Shown in pieces: positions 23,695 through 36,200 of a stretch of 64,000 nucleotides of DNA. Each line of letters opens with the position of its first letter. Within the stretch, counting starts at the first letter, position 1. The notes beneath the pieces were generated by a model that was not told the DNA's origin, did not search any database, and saw only the letters and a program-made list of their open reading frames with translations. This stretch comes from Owenia fusiformis (Eukaryota > Annelida > Polychaeta > Sabellida > Oweniidae), in the NCBI GenBank assembly GCA_903813345.2, contig CAIIXF020000001.1:20851915-20915914 (forward strand). The letters run 5' to 3'. The position numbers and the translations under genes were made by a program.

Positions 23695-24955
23695 GTTTTG
23701 AGAACGAAGTTCATCAGTCTACTGCACGTTACGCCTGCTTTAAACAATTTTGATATTTTAACATATTGTAGATTTGAATGTCCTCCTTTGAATATTCATA
23801 ATTTAATGTGGGTGATATTTCTAAATTTTTCATGAAAATAAATATTAGACCAGGAGATTTTTCTCCAAGCCGAGACTTGTCCTTTAAAGAAGAAATGATT
23901 AGATTTACCAAACAAAAATATCCATACAACAGGTGGTCAACGCTGGTTAAACTAAAAAAAATTAAAACAATATACAGTAAAAAAGTAATCAACAAAATTA
24001 TGATAGTTAAGAAACATTAAATAATCTCATTACAACCAGCTTGCTTAACCTCCATTAGAAGTCCAATAGAAATATAAAACATATAGATATGTCTATCGGT
24101 CCACACAACTTGAAGCCACAAAAGGTTCCAAAGATAAAACCACTGGATCAAGTGATGTGTCACGCTTAAGTGCCAATGCTGAATGACCACCACAATGGTC
24201 TAGCATAAGATCATAAGATAATGCTTTCAACGTCCAACTCATGAGGAGAACAAAATAAAATATTGACTCAGGGTTTACCCTCGAAAGTTCACTTCTTAAA
24301 GACAACAAATCTATGAACAATAACCAAAGAACACTTAAACAAATACAATATTTGTTGTTTGGGAATACAATCTCAAACCTTTTATTGAGTTGACAATGTT
24401 TACACTTACATTCTTATGGAATCGAGTAACCTCAAATTCTAGTTGTCAAATAGCAGTCAAATTATCTCTACATAAACTGTTTTCTTTTCAATTTACTGCA
24501 TCTGTGACATGATTAAACTATTTGGGAAAACATTCACAGAACTACGTCATCAAGACTTTCAACAACAAAACCTACGTCATCGCAATTTTCATCAACAATA
24601 AGCATACATTAACCGAATCCCTTTTCTGAGTTTTTTGGTACTTGTGCTTACATAATTCATTTCAATTCAATTCAAGAAATGCTATATGTATCAGAATGCT
24701 TACCAAAAATACCATCAATCCCCATCCCATATAAAAATATTAGTTTTGATGGGAGAAGTAAAAAGGTTTGATTGCGCCCCTCCATTACTTTATAACATAA
24801 TATATTAGTCAGAGTACTGTTGAACGAGGTCGTGTACCCATGAGGTGGGCTGGTGCTCTCTGCACAGGCTGATAAAAAGCATGAATAGATCTTTTGATAT
24901 TGCTGCTTATTAGTTCCTATATTTGTTCTAAGTGTCAGTTACTTTCTCTCTTTGT
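23695..24955. other. Intergenic sequence, no gene seen
   Basis: AT-rich sequence between the foldback element and the minisatellite. Small ORFs on both strands have no recognisable domain, and no splice-supported exon was found. Confidence 0.4.
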
Positions 24956-25826
24956 TTCCTGCTGTTGCCACTCATATGTCTTGTCGCAACTCATGTTTTT
25001 TGGCGTTGCCACACCCATTTCTTTGTGTTGCAACTCATGTTTTTGGGAATTGCCGATGCCATTCATGTTTCCTTGTGATGCAACTCATGTTTTTTGGAAA
25101 TTACCGTTACCATTCATGTTTCTTTGTGTTGCAACTCACGTTTTTGGAAATTGCCATTGCCATTCATGTTCCTTTGTGTTGCAACTCATGTTTTTGGAGA
25201 TTACCGTTGCCATCCATGTTTCTTTGTGTTGCAACTCATGTTTTTGGAAATTGCCGTTGCCATTCATGTTTCTTTGTGTTGCAACTCATGTTTTTGGAAA
25301 TTGCAGTTGCCATTCATGTTTCTTTGTGTTGCAACTCATGTTTCTGGAAATTGCCGTTGCCATTCATGTTTCCTTGTGTTGCAACTCATGTTTTTGGAAT
25401 TTGCCGTTGTCATTCATGTTTCTTTGTGTTGCAACTCATATTTTTGGAAATTGCCGTTGCCATTCATGTTTCTTTGTGTTGCAACACATGTTTTTGGAAA
25501 TTGCCGTTGCCATTCATGTTTCTTTGTGTTGCAACTGATGTTTTTGGAAAATGCCGTTGTCATTCACGTTTCCTTGTGTTGCAACTCATGTTTTTGGAAT
25601 TTGCCGTTGCCATTCATGTTTCTTTGTGTTGCAACTCATATTTTTGGAAATTGCCGTTGCCATTCATGTATCTTTGTGTTGCAACTCATGTTTTTGGAAA
25701 TTGCCGTTGCCATTCATGTTTCTTTGTGTTGCAACTGATGTTTTTTGGAAAATGCCGTTGCCATTCACGTTTCCTTGTGTTGCAACTCATGTTTTTGGAA
25801 TTTGCCGTTGCCATTCATGTTTCTTT
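24956..25826. repeat. Minisatellite array, left part, 50 bp unit
   Basis: About 16 copies of a 50 bp unit with consensus parts CATTCATGTTTCTTTGTG, TTGCAACTCATG, TTTTTGGAAATTGCCGTTGC. The leftmost 60-100 bp use a shorter, diverged version of the same words. Because 50 is not a multiple of three and the unit has no stop in any + frame, all three frames stay open and give Cys/Phe-rich pseudo-proteins of up to 309 codons. These have no start context or splice signals and are not annotated as genes. Confidence 0.95.
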
Positions 25827-28766
25827 TTTTTATTTTTTTTTATTTATAGTTTATTTTATTTACACAAAAAGCAATAGTTAATACAATACAATACAATTTG
25901 GCTAGGCTCAAAGAGCATTATTAGCCAAGTATGAATACAATATATAAAACCTTATAATCAAGGTAACATCTTTAAAGTTCACTCAACAGGGGCCTGGGTG
26001 ATGGCTGCACACTTTTCAAGAAATATTGCACTGAGACTGAGTATTTTGATATTCAAACGTCTGGTAAGTGATGGAGTACCATATAAGAATAATTGTAATT
26101 TTTCCATTTTAGTTTTAAATGTATTAAAGTATCCAAAATTTAGTTGGCAGAGTTGTGCTTCAAAGTCTACTAAAAATGGTTTCCTGAGGGGACAATTGAA
26201 AATCACATGGTGTGTGGTTTCATTATCTTGGTTGCAATAACATGTAGGACTTTGTACATTTGTAAAATTGTGGGCGTGAAGATGTGCTTGGAAAATAAGG
26301 TCTGATCTGACTCTATTTAAAATTATTTCTTGATGCCTTGTTATATGGAGGTCAGATGCTAAGAATACTTTAGGTGGAGCAATTTCTTCGAGGAAAGCTT
26401 TTTTAAATAATTTAACATTTTCTTTTTGCTTTATTTCAGGTTGGAGAGCATTCCATTCATTTAAAATTGAAATTATACATGATTTGTTCAAAGTATTTGA
26501 TCTTTTGACCGGAAGTTGATACATTGGGGTGTATCTTAGACCTTCTCTAATGGCAGGTCTGCGAAATTTAGTGAACATTTCTGAGACATACCCAGGCGCT
26601 AGATTTGCCTGAACTTTAAACATCAATGACATTCTGTGAACCTTTCTCTTTATTTCAAGAGAATTCCAGTTTAAACTTCTGAGCACTTTGGTGGATGATG
26701 TACCAAATATAGCACCAGAACAGATTAGAGAAGCTTTATAATAAATCTGATCAAGTTGTTTTAAATCCCTTGCTTTTCCACACCCATAAATGATGTCATA
26801 GAAGTCAAAATGTGGCATAATAAATGAAGAAAACATCAATTTTAGATCTTTCCCTCTTAATTTAGGGGCTAATGCCTTTAACGGATTTAAAAGTTTGTCT
26901 ATTTTGCTTATCATTTGATTAATGTGTGGTGTAAATGATAAGGTTTGATCTAGGACCAGTCCCAAGTGTTTATGTGTTTTAACTTTTGGTATTGGTTCAT
27001 CACCAAGATACAAGTCGGGGGTCAAAATTTCGGATTTAGAAGGATTGTAAAATGTTAGTTCCTTGCTTTTGGTTGCTTTAAATTGCATGTGCCATCTTGC
27101 TGACCAGTTGTGAACAGCATTCAAATCAGATTGCAAGGCTGCCATTTTTTCAATATTATTAGTGGAGTTGTACGAGCAGAAAATAGAGGAGTCATCAGCA
27201 AAAAGGAAACATTTGTTGTTAGTTTCATCGGTAAGGTCGTTTATGTATAAAAGGAACAAGAGGGGTCCTAAAATAGATCCCTGGGGAACTCCTGTATTTA
27301 TGTAGTTTTCATTTGACCAATTTGATTCGTGTCCGTCAATAACCACTCTTACCTGTCTATTCTTTAGATATGAGTCAAAGAAAGTGCATATGTTTGGTCC
27401 AAAACCATAGCTTGGAAGTTTGTTCAATATAAGTTTATGTGGCATCGAGTCAAAAGCGGCCGAAATGTCTAAAAATATTCCTTTCACATTTTCCCCATGG
27501 TCAATATAATTGGCAATATCATCTATAATTCTTAAGAGCTGATATTGAGTACTGTGGCCAGGAATAAAGCCACTTTGCAAGTTGTAAAGTAAATTATGGT
27601 CAACAAGAAATTTAAACATTTTGTTAAATACTACTTTTTCAAAGACTTTAGACAGGCAGCTTAGCAAAGTAACAGGTCTATAATTTGATACAATGTTTTT
27701 ATCACCTTTCTTAAAGATAGGGACAACATTTCCTAATTTCCAACATTTTGGAAATGTATTCAGAGTCAAAAGCTTATTAAACAGTTTTGAAAGTATGTGA
27801 GCTAATGATGGGGCTGATAGTTTAAGCATTTTATTACTAATGGAGTCTGGGCCACTAGCTTTGTCAGTCTTAAGCGCCAATAAAATTTCAAAAATTTCAG
27901 TATTGTCTGTTGAAAGAAGGTCAAAAAAGGCATCAGTTCTTTGGTTCAATTTAGTATCAATTTGGTCATTTTCAGTATGGAAACTTTTGATAAATTGATT
28001 CAGAAAAACTGTCGATTTCTCAAGACTACTCAAAACTGTATCTCCTTTTGAATTTATCAGAAAAGGAATTCTTGATTGACTATTTCCAAGAAACTGTTTA
28101 ATAATGTGCCAGTATCCCTTTGATCCAAAAGATTCTTTTGACAATTTAGCATAAAGCCTATTATCATTATCCTCTTTGGATTTAGAGATGGCCTCATTTA
28201 CTATTTTGCATTGCTCTTTGTATTTAATATAAGTACTTTCCTTGTTGGAATGCCTAAATTTATAATGCAGTTTGTTCCTTTTATTAATCAGAGATTTGAT
28301 GTGCTTGTTGAACCATGGTTTGTCATTAGCTTTTTTTATTATCATTTTATTTGGAATGTTTAATGTGAAAATTTGTAAAAGATTTGCTGAGAAATCCTTT
28401 ACAAGAATGTCAATATTATCACTGGCATCTATCAATTGTTCAAGGTTAGAAGATCTAATGTTGTCATTTAGGGACTGAACATTTGTTTTTGAATACTCCC
28501 AAACTCTACGAGAGTATGGTGGATCTCTTATTGTTCCTGTAAAAATATCAAAGATAAGGGTGCTGTGGTCTGTGTTACCAATAGGTGGTGTTACTCGGGA
28601 GGAAGAAATCATATTTGGATTGTTTGTAATTAGAAGGTCAATACATGACCTAGAGGTCAAAGTAACTCTGGTTGGCTCATCTATCAGTTGAGTCAGACAT
28701 AAATTTTGAATTGAGTCAGCTAAAATAGTTCCTTCTTGCTTAATTTGATCATCTTGCCACCATTTG
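25827..28766 (-). mobile_element. 5'-truncated non-LTR retrotransposon (LINE, Jockey/CR1-type) inserted in the minisatellite
   Basis: A 2.94 kb element lies on the minus strand. Its 3' end (left) has an A-rich tail (T-run at about 25824-25850), preceded by an AATAAA-containing 3' UTR of about 130 bp. At the other end it begins abruptly inside the endonuclease domain, so the 5' part is missing, as is usual for target-primed insertion. The target word TTCATGTTTCTTT is present on both sides (25814-25826 and 28767-28779). That is the expected target duplication, though the word is also part of every array unit. The element cleanly splits one array into two. Confidence 0.93.
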
Positions 28767-28771
28767 TTCAT
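25979..28771 (-). CDS. LINE ORF2 fragment: end of endonuclease plus reverse transcriptase, 930 codons
   Basis: One uninterrupted frame. The first about 90 residues are the C-terminal part of an APE-type endonuclease (SCIDLLITNN, then GNTDHSTLIF with the conserved DH pair). The reverse transcriptase follows with its ordered motifs: KASGPDSISNKML, NYRPVTLLSCLSKVFEK, the first catalytic Asp in FLDISAAFD, GVPQGSILGPLLFLLYINDL, and the catalytic FADD box in CFLFADDSSIF. A C-terminal Cys/His segment (CYCNQDNETTHHVIFNC) ends the protein. No RNase H is seen. The ATG at 28771 lies in the target-derived repeat, so the true upstream coding part is absent. An intact frame in a truncated copy points to a recent insertion; the copy cannot move on its own. 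Confidence 0.9.
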   Translation of the reverse strand: MNKWWQDDQIKQEGTILADSIQNLCLTQLIDEPTRVTLTSRSCIDLLITNNPNMISSSRVTPPIGNTDHSTLIFDIFTGTIRDPPYSRRVWEYSKTNVQSLNDNIRSSNLEQLIDASDNIDILVKDFSANLLQIFTLNIPNKMIIKKANDKPWFNKHIKSLINKRNKLHYKFRHSNKESTYIKYKEQCKIVNEAISKSKEDNDNRLYAKLSKESFGSKGYWHIIKQFLGNSQSRIPFLINSKGDTVLSSLEKSTVFLNQFIKSFHTENDQIDTKLNQRTDAFFDLLSTDNTEIFEILLALKTDKASGPDSISNKMLKLSAPSLAHILSKLFNKLLTLNTFPKCWKLGNVVPIFKKGDKNIVSNYRPVTLLSCLSKVFEKVVFNKMFKFLVDHNLLYNLQSGFIPGHSTQYQLLRIIDDIANYIDHGENVKGIFLDISAAFDSMPHKLILNKLPSYGFGPNICTFFDSYLKNRQVRVVIDGHESNWSNENYINTGVPQGSILGPLLFLLYINDLTDETNNKCFLFADDSSIFCSYNSTNNIEKMAALQSDLNAVHNWSARWHMQFKATKSKELTFYNPSKSEILTPDLYLGDEPIPKVKTHKHLGLVLDQTLSFTPHINQMISKIDKLLNPLKALAPKLRGKDLKLMFSSFIMPHFDFYDIIYGCGKARDLKQLDQIYYKASLICSGAIFGTSSTKVLRSLNWNSLEIKRKVHRMSLMFKVQANLAPGYVSEMFTKFRRPAIREGLRYTPMYQLPVKRSNTLNKSCIISILNEWNALQPEIKQKENVKLFKKAFLEEIAPPKVFLASDLHITRHQEIILNRVRSDLIFQAHLHAHNFTNVQSPTCYCNQDNETTHHVIFNCPLRKPFLVDFEAQLCQLNFGYFNTFKTKMEKLQLFLYGTPSLTRRLNIKILSLSAIFLEKCAAITQAPVE

Positions 28772-29349
28772 GTTTCTTTGTGTTGCAACTCATATTTTTG
28801 GAAATTGCCGTTGCCATTCATGTTTCTTTGTGTTGCAACTCATGTTTTTTGGAAATTGCCGTTGCCATTCATGTTTCTTTGTGTTGCAACTGATGTTTTT
28901 GGAAAATGCCGTTGCCATTTACGTTTCCTTGTGTTGCAACTCATGTTTTTGGAAATTGCCGATGCCATTCATGTTTCCTTGTGATGCAACTCATGTTTTT
29001 TGGAAATTACCGTTGCCATTCATGTTTCTTTGTGTTGCAACTCACGTTTTTGGAAATTGCCATTGCCATTCATGTTTCTTTGTGTTGCAACTCATATTTT
29101 TGGAAATTGCCGTTGCCATTCATGTTTCTTTGTGTTGCAACTCATGTTTTTGAAAATTGCCGTTGCCATTCATGTTTCTTTGTGTTGCAACTGATGTTTT
29201 TGGAAAATGCCGTTGCCATTCACGTTTCCTTGTGTTGCAACTCATGTTTTTGGAATTTGCCGTTGTCATTCATGTTTCTTTGTGTTGCAACTCATGTTTT
29301 TGGAAATTGCCGTTGCCATTCATGTTTCTTTGTGTTGCAACTCATGTTA
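28767..29349. repeat. Minisatellite array, right part, 50 bp unit
   Basis: About 11-12 further copies of the same 50 bp unit as at 24956-25826, continuing directly after the LINE. Shared unit variants such as CTGATGTTTTTGGAAAATGCC followed by CACGTTTCC occur in both halves, so the two blocks were one array before the insertion. The variants also recur at multi-unit spacing, which suggests block duplication. Confidence 0.93.
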
Positions 29350-30262
29350 ATTGTTATTGTGACAAATAGTCACTCTATTTTGGTGTTGCAAATCACGTGT
29401 CTGTCTCGGTGTCGCCACTCATGTTTTTTGGTGTTGCAACTCACATGTCTTTGTGTTGCCACTCGTGTTTTTTGGTGTTGCAACTTACAATTTTTGGTAT
29501 TGCAACTCTTCTTCTTTGTGTTTTTAATTTTTTGGTGTTGCAACTCACGTTCTTGGTGTTTTTGATGTTTCTTGGTATTGCGACTCTTGTTTCTTGGTGT
29601 TGCAACTCATGTTCTTGATGTTGCGACTCGTGTTTTTGGTGTTGCAACTCACATGTCTTTGTGTTGCCACTCGTGTTTTTTGGTGTTGCAACTTGCGATT
29701 TTTGGTATTGCAACTCTTGTTCTTTCTGTTTTTAATTTGGTGCTGCATGTTAATTGGTACTGTGGCTAATTGTCACTCTTTTTTGGTGTTGAGAATCACG
29801 TGTCTGTCTCTTTGTCGCCACTCATGTTCTTGATGTTGCAACTCACATGTCTTTGTGTTGCCACTCGTGTTTTTTGGTGTTGCAACTTACGACTTTTGGT
29901 ATTGCAACTCTTGTTCTTTCTGTTTTTAATTTTTTGGTGTTGCAGCTCATGTTAATTGGTACTGTGGCTAATTTTCACTCTTTTTTGGAGTTGCGAATCA
30001 CGTGTCTGTCTCGGTGTCGCCACTCATGTTTTTTGGTGTTGCAACTCATGTTAATTGGTACTGTGGCTAATTGTCACTCTTTTTTGGAGTAAACATGAAC
30101 ATAAACATAAACTCGGTGTCGCCACTCGTGTTTTTTGGTCTTGCAACTCATGTTCTTGGTGTTTTTGATGTTTTTTGGTGTTGCGACTCGTGTTCTTGAT
30201 GTTGCGACTCGTTGCCACTCGTATTTTCTGGTGTTGTGACTCCTGCCTCTTGGTGTTGTCAA
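29350..30262. repeat. Higher-order repeat of short TTGGTGTTGCAACTC-type units
   Basis: Short units related to the 50 bp minisatellite (GTGTTGCAACTCATG, GTCGCCACTCATG, TGTTGCCACTCGTG) are arranged in a longer pattern. The marker CATGTTAATTG starts at 29343, 29746, 29948 and 30047, that is, at spacings of 403, 202 and 99 bp. A segment with AATCACGTGTCTGTCTC follows the first three markers. The block ends with degenerate copies near 30.26 kb. Confidence 0.85.
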
Positions 30263-33200
30263 TCATTTTTATCAACATATATCGCACTCAATACCGTTAT
30301 TCTCTTATCTAGATTACTCGAATGACATCTTTTGACTATAATACAAACCATACGTAATTGAAATCCAATGCAAAGCTGAATTATTATCGTAATTTTCAAA
30401 TACTGTGTCATTTTTGATTCGATGATGTGCTCTTTATTTTACATACCATGGTACCATTAAGTCATTAAACGACGCAAATGCCTAGATATTGGAAAAGACG
30501 TTTCAATAAGTTCTAGATTTTTTTTTGTTTTTTATTTTTGAAGAAATGTTTGTCCTAATTTAATAAATTCATTTTATCTACAAGAGAGTAAGTTTCTTCT
30601 GTTCTTTTATGTTGCTTACGATTTTGTCACCCCATATAGATCTGATTATGTATTTAAGTGTATGTGTATATATTTGAATTATCAAATGCCTTGGAAAGGT
30701 CAAGAAAGATTACTCTATTTTGAGCCTATTTTTATCCAAAGTTCAGTAAACTTTGAAGTTCAATACAATTTTCCTCTAGCGATCGAGGATTATCTTAAGT
30801 TATGACATCTTTTTTCCTCATCAAACCCAATTCAAACTGCATAACCAGATAACCGACAATTGTGTGAAACAATTTCACACATCCTCGTTGGTATTACTCA
30901 TCATGACATATTATAGATGTCTCTAAAGTACTTGAAAGCCATCCGTGACAAGATACTACAGTATTTACGAGCATTTCTCAACATATATCCAAATTGCAAT
31001 TACAGATCTGATGGACATTACAATTAATTACAAAAGCAAGACATAGTTTTAAACTGTCGTTTTAAACCTTTCGTCCCAGTTTAAATACTTTATGGTTTAT
31101 AATGCTAGATATTAATGAAGATTTCAGTGTCAGTAGGACTGTCATTCCTACATCTTTATTAATTACATGGACATGAAAACGTTTACACCAGTATTATATA
31201 TTACGTCATTAGAACGCTATGTATTATTGGCCAGATCATCTTTATAAGTTTACATCATGGTATTTAATATATAATTTATATGATTTAGATTATTTCACCT
31301 CGTCAATTTTCTATCAAGCTATGCACCAAACGTTTTTCTCTGTAGTTAGGTATCACTTATCTGTGAATATAAAAATCACGAAAATGATTTTTACCACCAG
31401 TGACGATACTCATTTTCTCATAGTTTTCTTAAAAGACCAAAAAAAAAAAAAAAAAAAATGAAATATGATATTTTGAAAACCATTTGAAATACCGTAATCG
31501 ATTTTTTGGATTGGAAGTTAGATCTAGAATTAGAAGCACATCGAATTATCGTTTGAGATCGTTAAATTCCCAAAGAATTGATTGTGTAGGAGAATTATTA
31601 GGTAGAAAATTCGAATTCAAATACTTGAGCTACTGTCCGGTACTAGTGTGAAGTGGGATTGTCAGATGTGGACTGTGTACACTTACTATTATGCTACTAT
31701 TGTACATTCTACTTGTGTAATACCATTGATTCCTCTTTCTCACAATAGATTCATATTTACATTGTGACGCAATCGGCGCCAAATTTGTTGACCAATAAGA
31801 GTCTGTCAACCATTGAAATCACTTAAACGTATCAGTTTCCATTTAATCAAGTCAGCTATAATTGTAACTTCTTTGATTAGATAATTAAAGCCTATTGTAT
31901 GGTTTGCAAAGCTTTCATAGAAGTCACTTGCTTCTGACTCGAGCCACTTGCACTGCATTTGCCTTTCGAAAAATACATTACGTGACATTATCAAAATATT
32001 TTCTCAGCATTTACAACTGTTGATGTACTCGATTTTGTGTAATATAAGTAGACGTGGGTTAGATATTATAAACGTAGTGAAAACAGAAATATTGTATTAT
32101 ATTCAATTCTCTGAAATGTATCATATTGACCATCTCATCGAAATAATTCGTATAATTGATCGAGCATATAGCTAACCTAATAAGGAACCCTATTCACTAA
32201 TAATGAGATACATGATACAATGGAATCTAACCCTCCCTCATCGGATATGGAAAAGCTCGTATTAGGTGCCCTTCCTATTCCTTTTGTCGACCATTTAACA
32301 TATAAAATTGGAAAATAGACCAGTGTTAAATGAACTATTTTGTCTCAAATTTTGACGGTTCACGTTTTAAAAATGACATTGCAACATCTTTAAAACTCTT
32401 GTGAAAAAGAACTTAGTGTTTGAACACCATAAGAATACAGTCACAACTATACTTCATATAGATGGCGCGCATATCGCACGAATTATGACATTATATTACA
32501 TTGTCAAGTAGGTATCAAATATTAAAATAAATTAAGATAATAATTTCTTTGCTTTTCTTAGAGATGGGATATGCCAATAAAGCAGAAGTAATGGATCAGT
32601 TGATCAAATCGATGGTAGTGATTAATGCGACCAGGTTAATAAGCCAATATGCAGTTAATAGATGCAAATGATCTATCATCATAAGTGCTTCAGATAAAAA
32701 CGTCATTTTCTCTTAGAGACCATGAGAAAAATATTATTATGACATTTGAGTCGAGACGGGGTTATTATGTTTAATATACAGAGGTGATGGTTTGTAAGAT
32801 TTCAATGGTTTATAATGGTAAGCTGAAAATCAATTGTATTCATTTGAATGGTTGAAAATATTGTTCAGAGTATTTTTAAATCATTGTTACCTGAAGAAAA
32901 GTGTTCAATACTTTCATACTTTCGGTTGCCATAAATTTCAAAATACAGATAAATGACTAATAATACCTAGGATGAAGAAACATCATCCTAGATAATACAA
33001 ACAGTCACGTTCTTAAATTATATTTTAAACTTTATTTGATAACATTACTTTCACCCGTGTAATCTTCAAATAAGTATTGGCTTATTACAACGATTAACTA
33101 CATAAACGAAACAGGCGCTTCTGACGATTACGTTTACGCAAATGATTATGGATTACAATTTATTAGGACTACAATTGTAAAATACGACAAATGATAAAAA

Positions 33201-36200
33201 GTGAAATTCGAGATTTAAAACGGGTGATGTTTGGACATGTCTTTCCTGTTCTGTCAATCGGCTGCTTTTGCAAGCAGTCGTCCTAAATGGTATTAGGTGT
33301 TAACATATTGGGTGGTCTGTATCCACCATTAACTTCTATTAAAAACAATAACTTAAGCTTTAAGTCAAATTACACGCATCCCGTGAGGAATACTATATCG
33401 GCAGTGGATGCGGGTAAGAGTGATACGCAAACAAACTCAATCAAAGTCTGTTAAAAATCATCGAAACGCGGCTATCTGATATACCATTAGAAAAACATTT
33501 GGACAATTTGTTTATTTGTACAGCAACGGAATGACAAAGCATTTTAATGCTATTGAGTCTATAGTATGATTTTTATTGTTCTCTAATGCAACATGTAAAA
33601 AAGCTTTTAAATACTATTCAAATTACAAAAGAATGGACAAAAAATGATTGCGCCATTATTTTTAATTGCAAGATATTATATGTCAGATTCACACATATTA
33701 CAAAGAAACAGCTTAATTTCTATATTGATGTTGATATCCTGTTACAATTCTTCGGCAACATGATTTTAATGCAGTCCATCTTGTTTTGTGATGTTCCCGG
33801 ATTTTTCTTTGATTTTTACAAGCTCATCAAAGACGTTTACATATGTAACATCAGTAAAGCATAGCGGGAACTTAGTCCGTGTACATTCCCGACCGGCATC
33901 ACACTTGATACATAGGATCTAGGAACATGGTGGGCGATTTTAACTATGAGCAACAGAATGGTTAACATATTGAAAAAAACTTACTAAAATTTACATCCAT
34001 GCATCCTTTCTGCACCAATATACTTAACTCTAATATATTATTTATCATTATATGAAAAGAATAAAAAGGTCGATGCAGTTTTTTCAGCATGTGTACATTT
34101 AGCGTTCGGCATTCTATCTCCTAGGCAACTGAACAGTGTTTCTCTAACCAACATCCCTCCTCATAGCGTTACAAGTATGACAACATTCACTTATTGCCTC
34201 AGCACTTTTATCTCCGAGCATACCGCCGTTCACAAGTGCGTCTCTGACAGCTTTTGAAATATGTGTATCAAAAAGCAACTAGAAAATTTACTTTATTATG
34301 CTCTAGTCGTTTATTGTAAGCTTGTACTCATCGATAATGAAGTCAAACAATAAAAGACTAACAACTCTATTGCTGATAAAAATGAAAGTGGTGAATGTTA
34401 ACATGGTTTTATATCTTTGATGTTGTAGTGTAGGTTTCTAATGGCCGCGCGGTGTCAATATTATAGTTTCATCATCTCGTCAAAAATATACATTTACTTT
34501 CCACAATTGAACATTTGACTTGACTTTTTTTAATAAAGAGCATTTCTTTCTGGGGTTCTAATCAGTGTTGTTATGGATACTGTTATTAATAACTTAATTC
34601 AATAGAATTTTGATAAGAAGTTGGTAGTCTGAAGGCTAATTACTCACACGAACTCGTCATCACTGGGAGAGGTCAACTTGTCAGCTCCATCGATGGTGAT
34701 ACAACTTTGATTGATGAACTCAAAAAGATAACATTTGACATGTTGCAACCTTTTTGATATATTGATATACTGGTTGAGTTGGTATTGTATGGCAAAGATC
34801 CCACGGAAGTCTCAGAATTATGATTGCTATTTATATTTATCGTACGGAAGACGTGAGTGAGTGGCGTGGAGTGGGTGTAAGTGTTTACCGTCAGTGCGTT
34901 CTACCCCACTCCCCATGTTCCTATTTACCATGTACTGCCGTAAAGTCTGGACCAACATACTTTGTTACACAACCAGTAACATTTCAGTTTGCAGATACGC
35001 TTAGACCAATATTTTCTGAGCCGAAATTGAGTTTAAACAATGCATGTTGGTCAATGTTCAAACGGTTTAGGGAACACGTAGTTAATAATACTTTGGCAAG
35101 CAACAGTAGCGAACATGCCGCTTTAACTTCAGACTTATATGTATACTAATTTAATCCAACATTGTGGCCTCACACAATTAAACCATTGTTTGCCGAAATT
35201 TATAGAATTTCATTTGAGTCATTCTGTCCTAGGTTGACGTAGGTTTTCACACTTGTTCTGGTTGATACGTGTGGTCCCAGAGCAGATCATCAACTATCTC
35301 AATCTTTACAGTATCAATTTGAAAAAGTCTCATATCCGATACCCTATATTATTGTAATTTTAACGCATTGTTTATCACAAGAAACAATTCTCAGAACTTA
35401 TTTCTCATGGTAAAAAAACTAAAAACTGAAACGTAACTCTATCAGTTGTTGAATCTTATCAGACGCTTGTCGGCCATCTTGAAACACATTTGTTAATGAC
35501 CTATATATCAATTTACTAGTAACATGCAAGTAGACAATTTGTTGTTTTTCAAATCAATAAATTTTCACTTGGTCTCTACTTTAATAAAAGAGACTCAGAA
35601 TAATCATTCCCAGGAACACTGAGATCATGGCATATTTATATGACAATAATAGGAACTTTTGAAAAAATATTTTCTTTTGATTGCGTTTAAATGCTCAATT
35701 TGGAAAAGGTAGCGGTTACACAAAGATAGAAGTTGTTCACATGTGTATATAAATAAAGTGCGAGTCTGTTGCTTGTAGCGCCAGTCAGAAAGGCAAAGAC
35801 TGTGTGCAGCCACTTGAAGACAGGTTCCTGTTTATAACTAGTGAAAATGAACCAAATTGTCTTGTCATAACTATAGCATTGATGATAGATGTGTGTGGCC
35901 AAAGTGAACATCAACAGGCTGACATTTAACATGGATAAATACTAGCCACTTCAACATGTAGCCACTAAATTAAAACCAACTAAATAAGATCTGCTGACAG
36001 GTTACCCAAATCTGCGCAAGATTTATTCTCTGAAGTGACAATTCAAGAGGTTGTTTCCTATTTTCAGATCTGGAAGGAAAATATGAATACAATAAAAACA
36101 TTTAAAATAAAAAAGAGATATGCTGTGATATTATATTTTACAGGGCTGTGTATCATATAAACAAACTATTTGAATGTTGTCATATGTTATAATTTTGTAA

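Noticed and set aside
24894-25881. Overlapping long forward ORFs (up to 309 codons) with Cys/Phe-rich repeats
   Set aside because: They are three-frame readings of a 50 bp minisatellite without start context, splice sites or a domain; the openness follows from the unit sequence.
29441-29833. ORFs on both strands with Asn/Thr/Lys/His/Gln-rich or Cys/Leu-rich composition
   Set aside because: Simple translations of the short satellite words; composition follows the repeat.
31439-31458. A-run of about 20 bases as a possible retroposon tail
   Set aside because: The upstream sequence shows no SINE or processed gene features and no target duplication was seen.
34820-35149. 109-codon ORF between the DMRT genes
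   Set aside because: No recognisable domain, signal peptide or splice partner; length is possible by chance.
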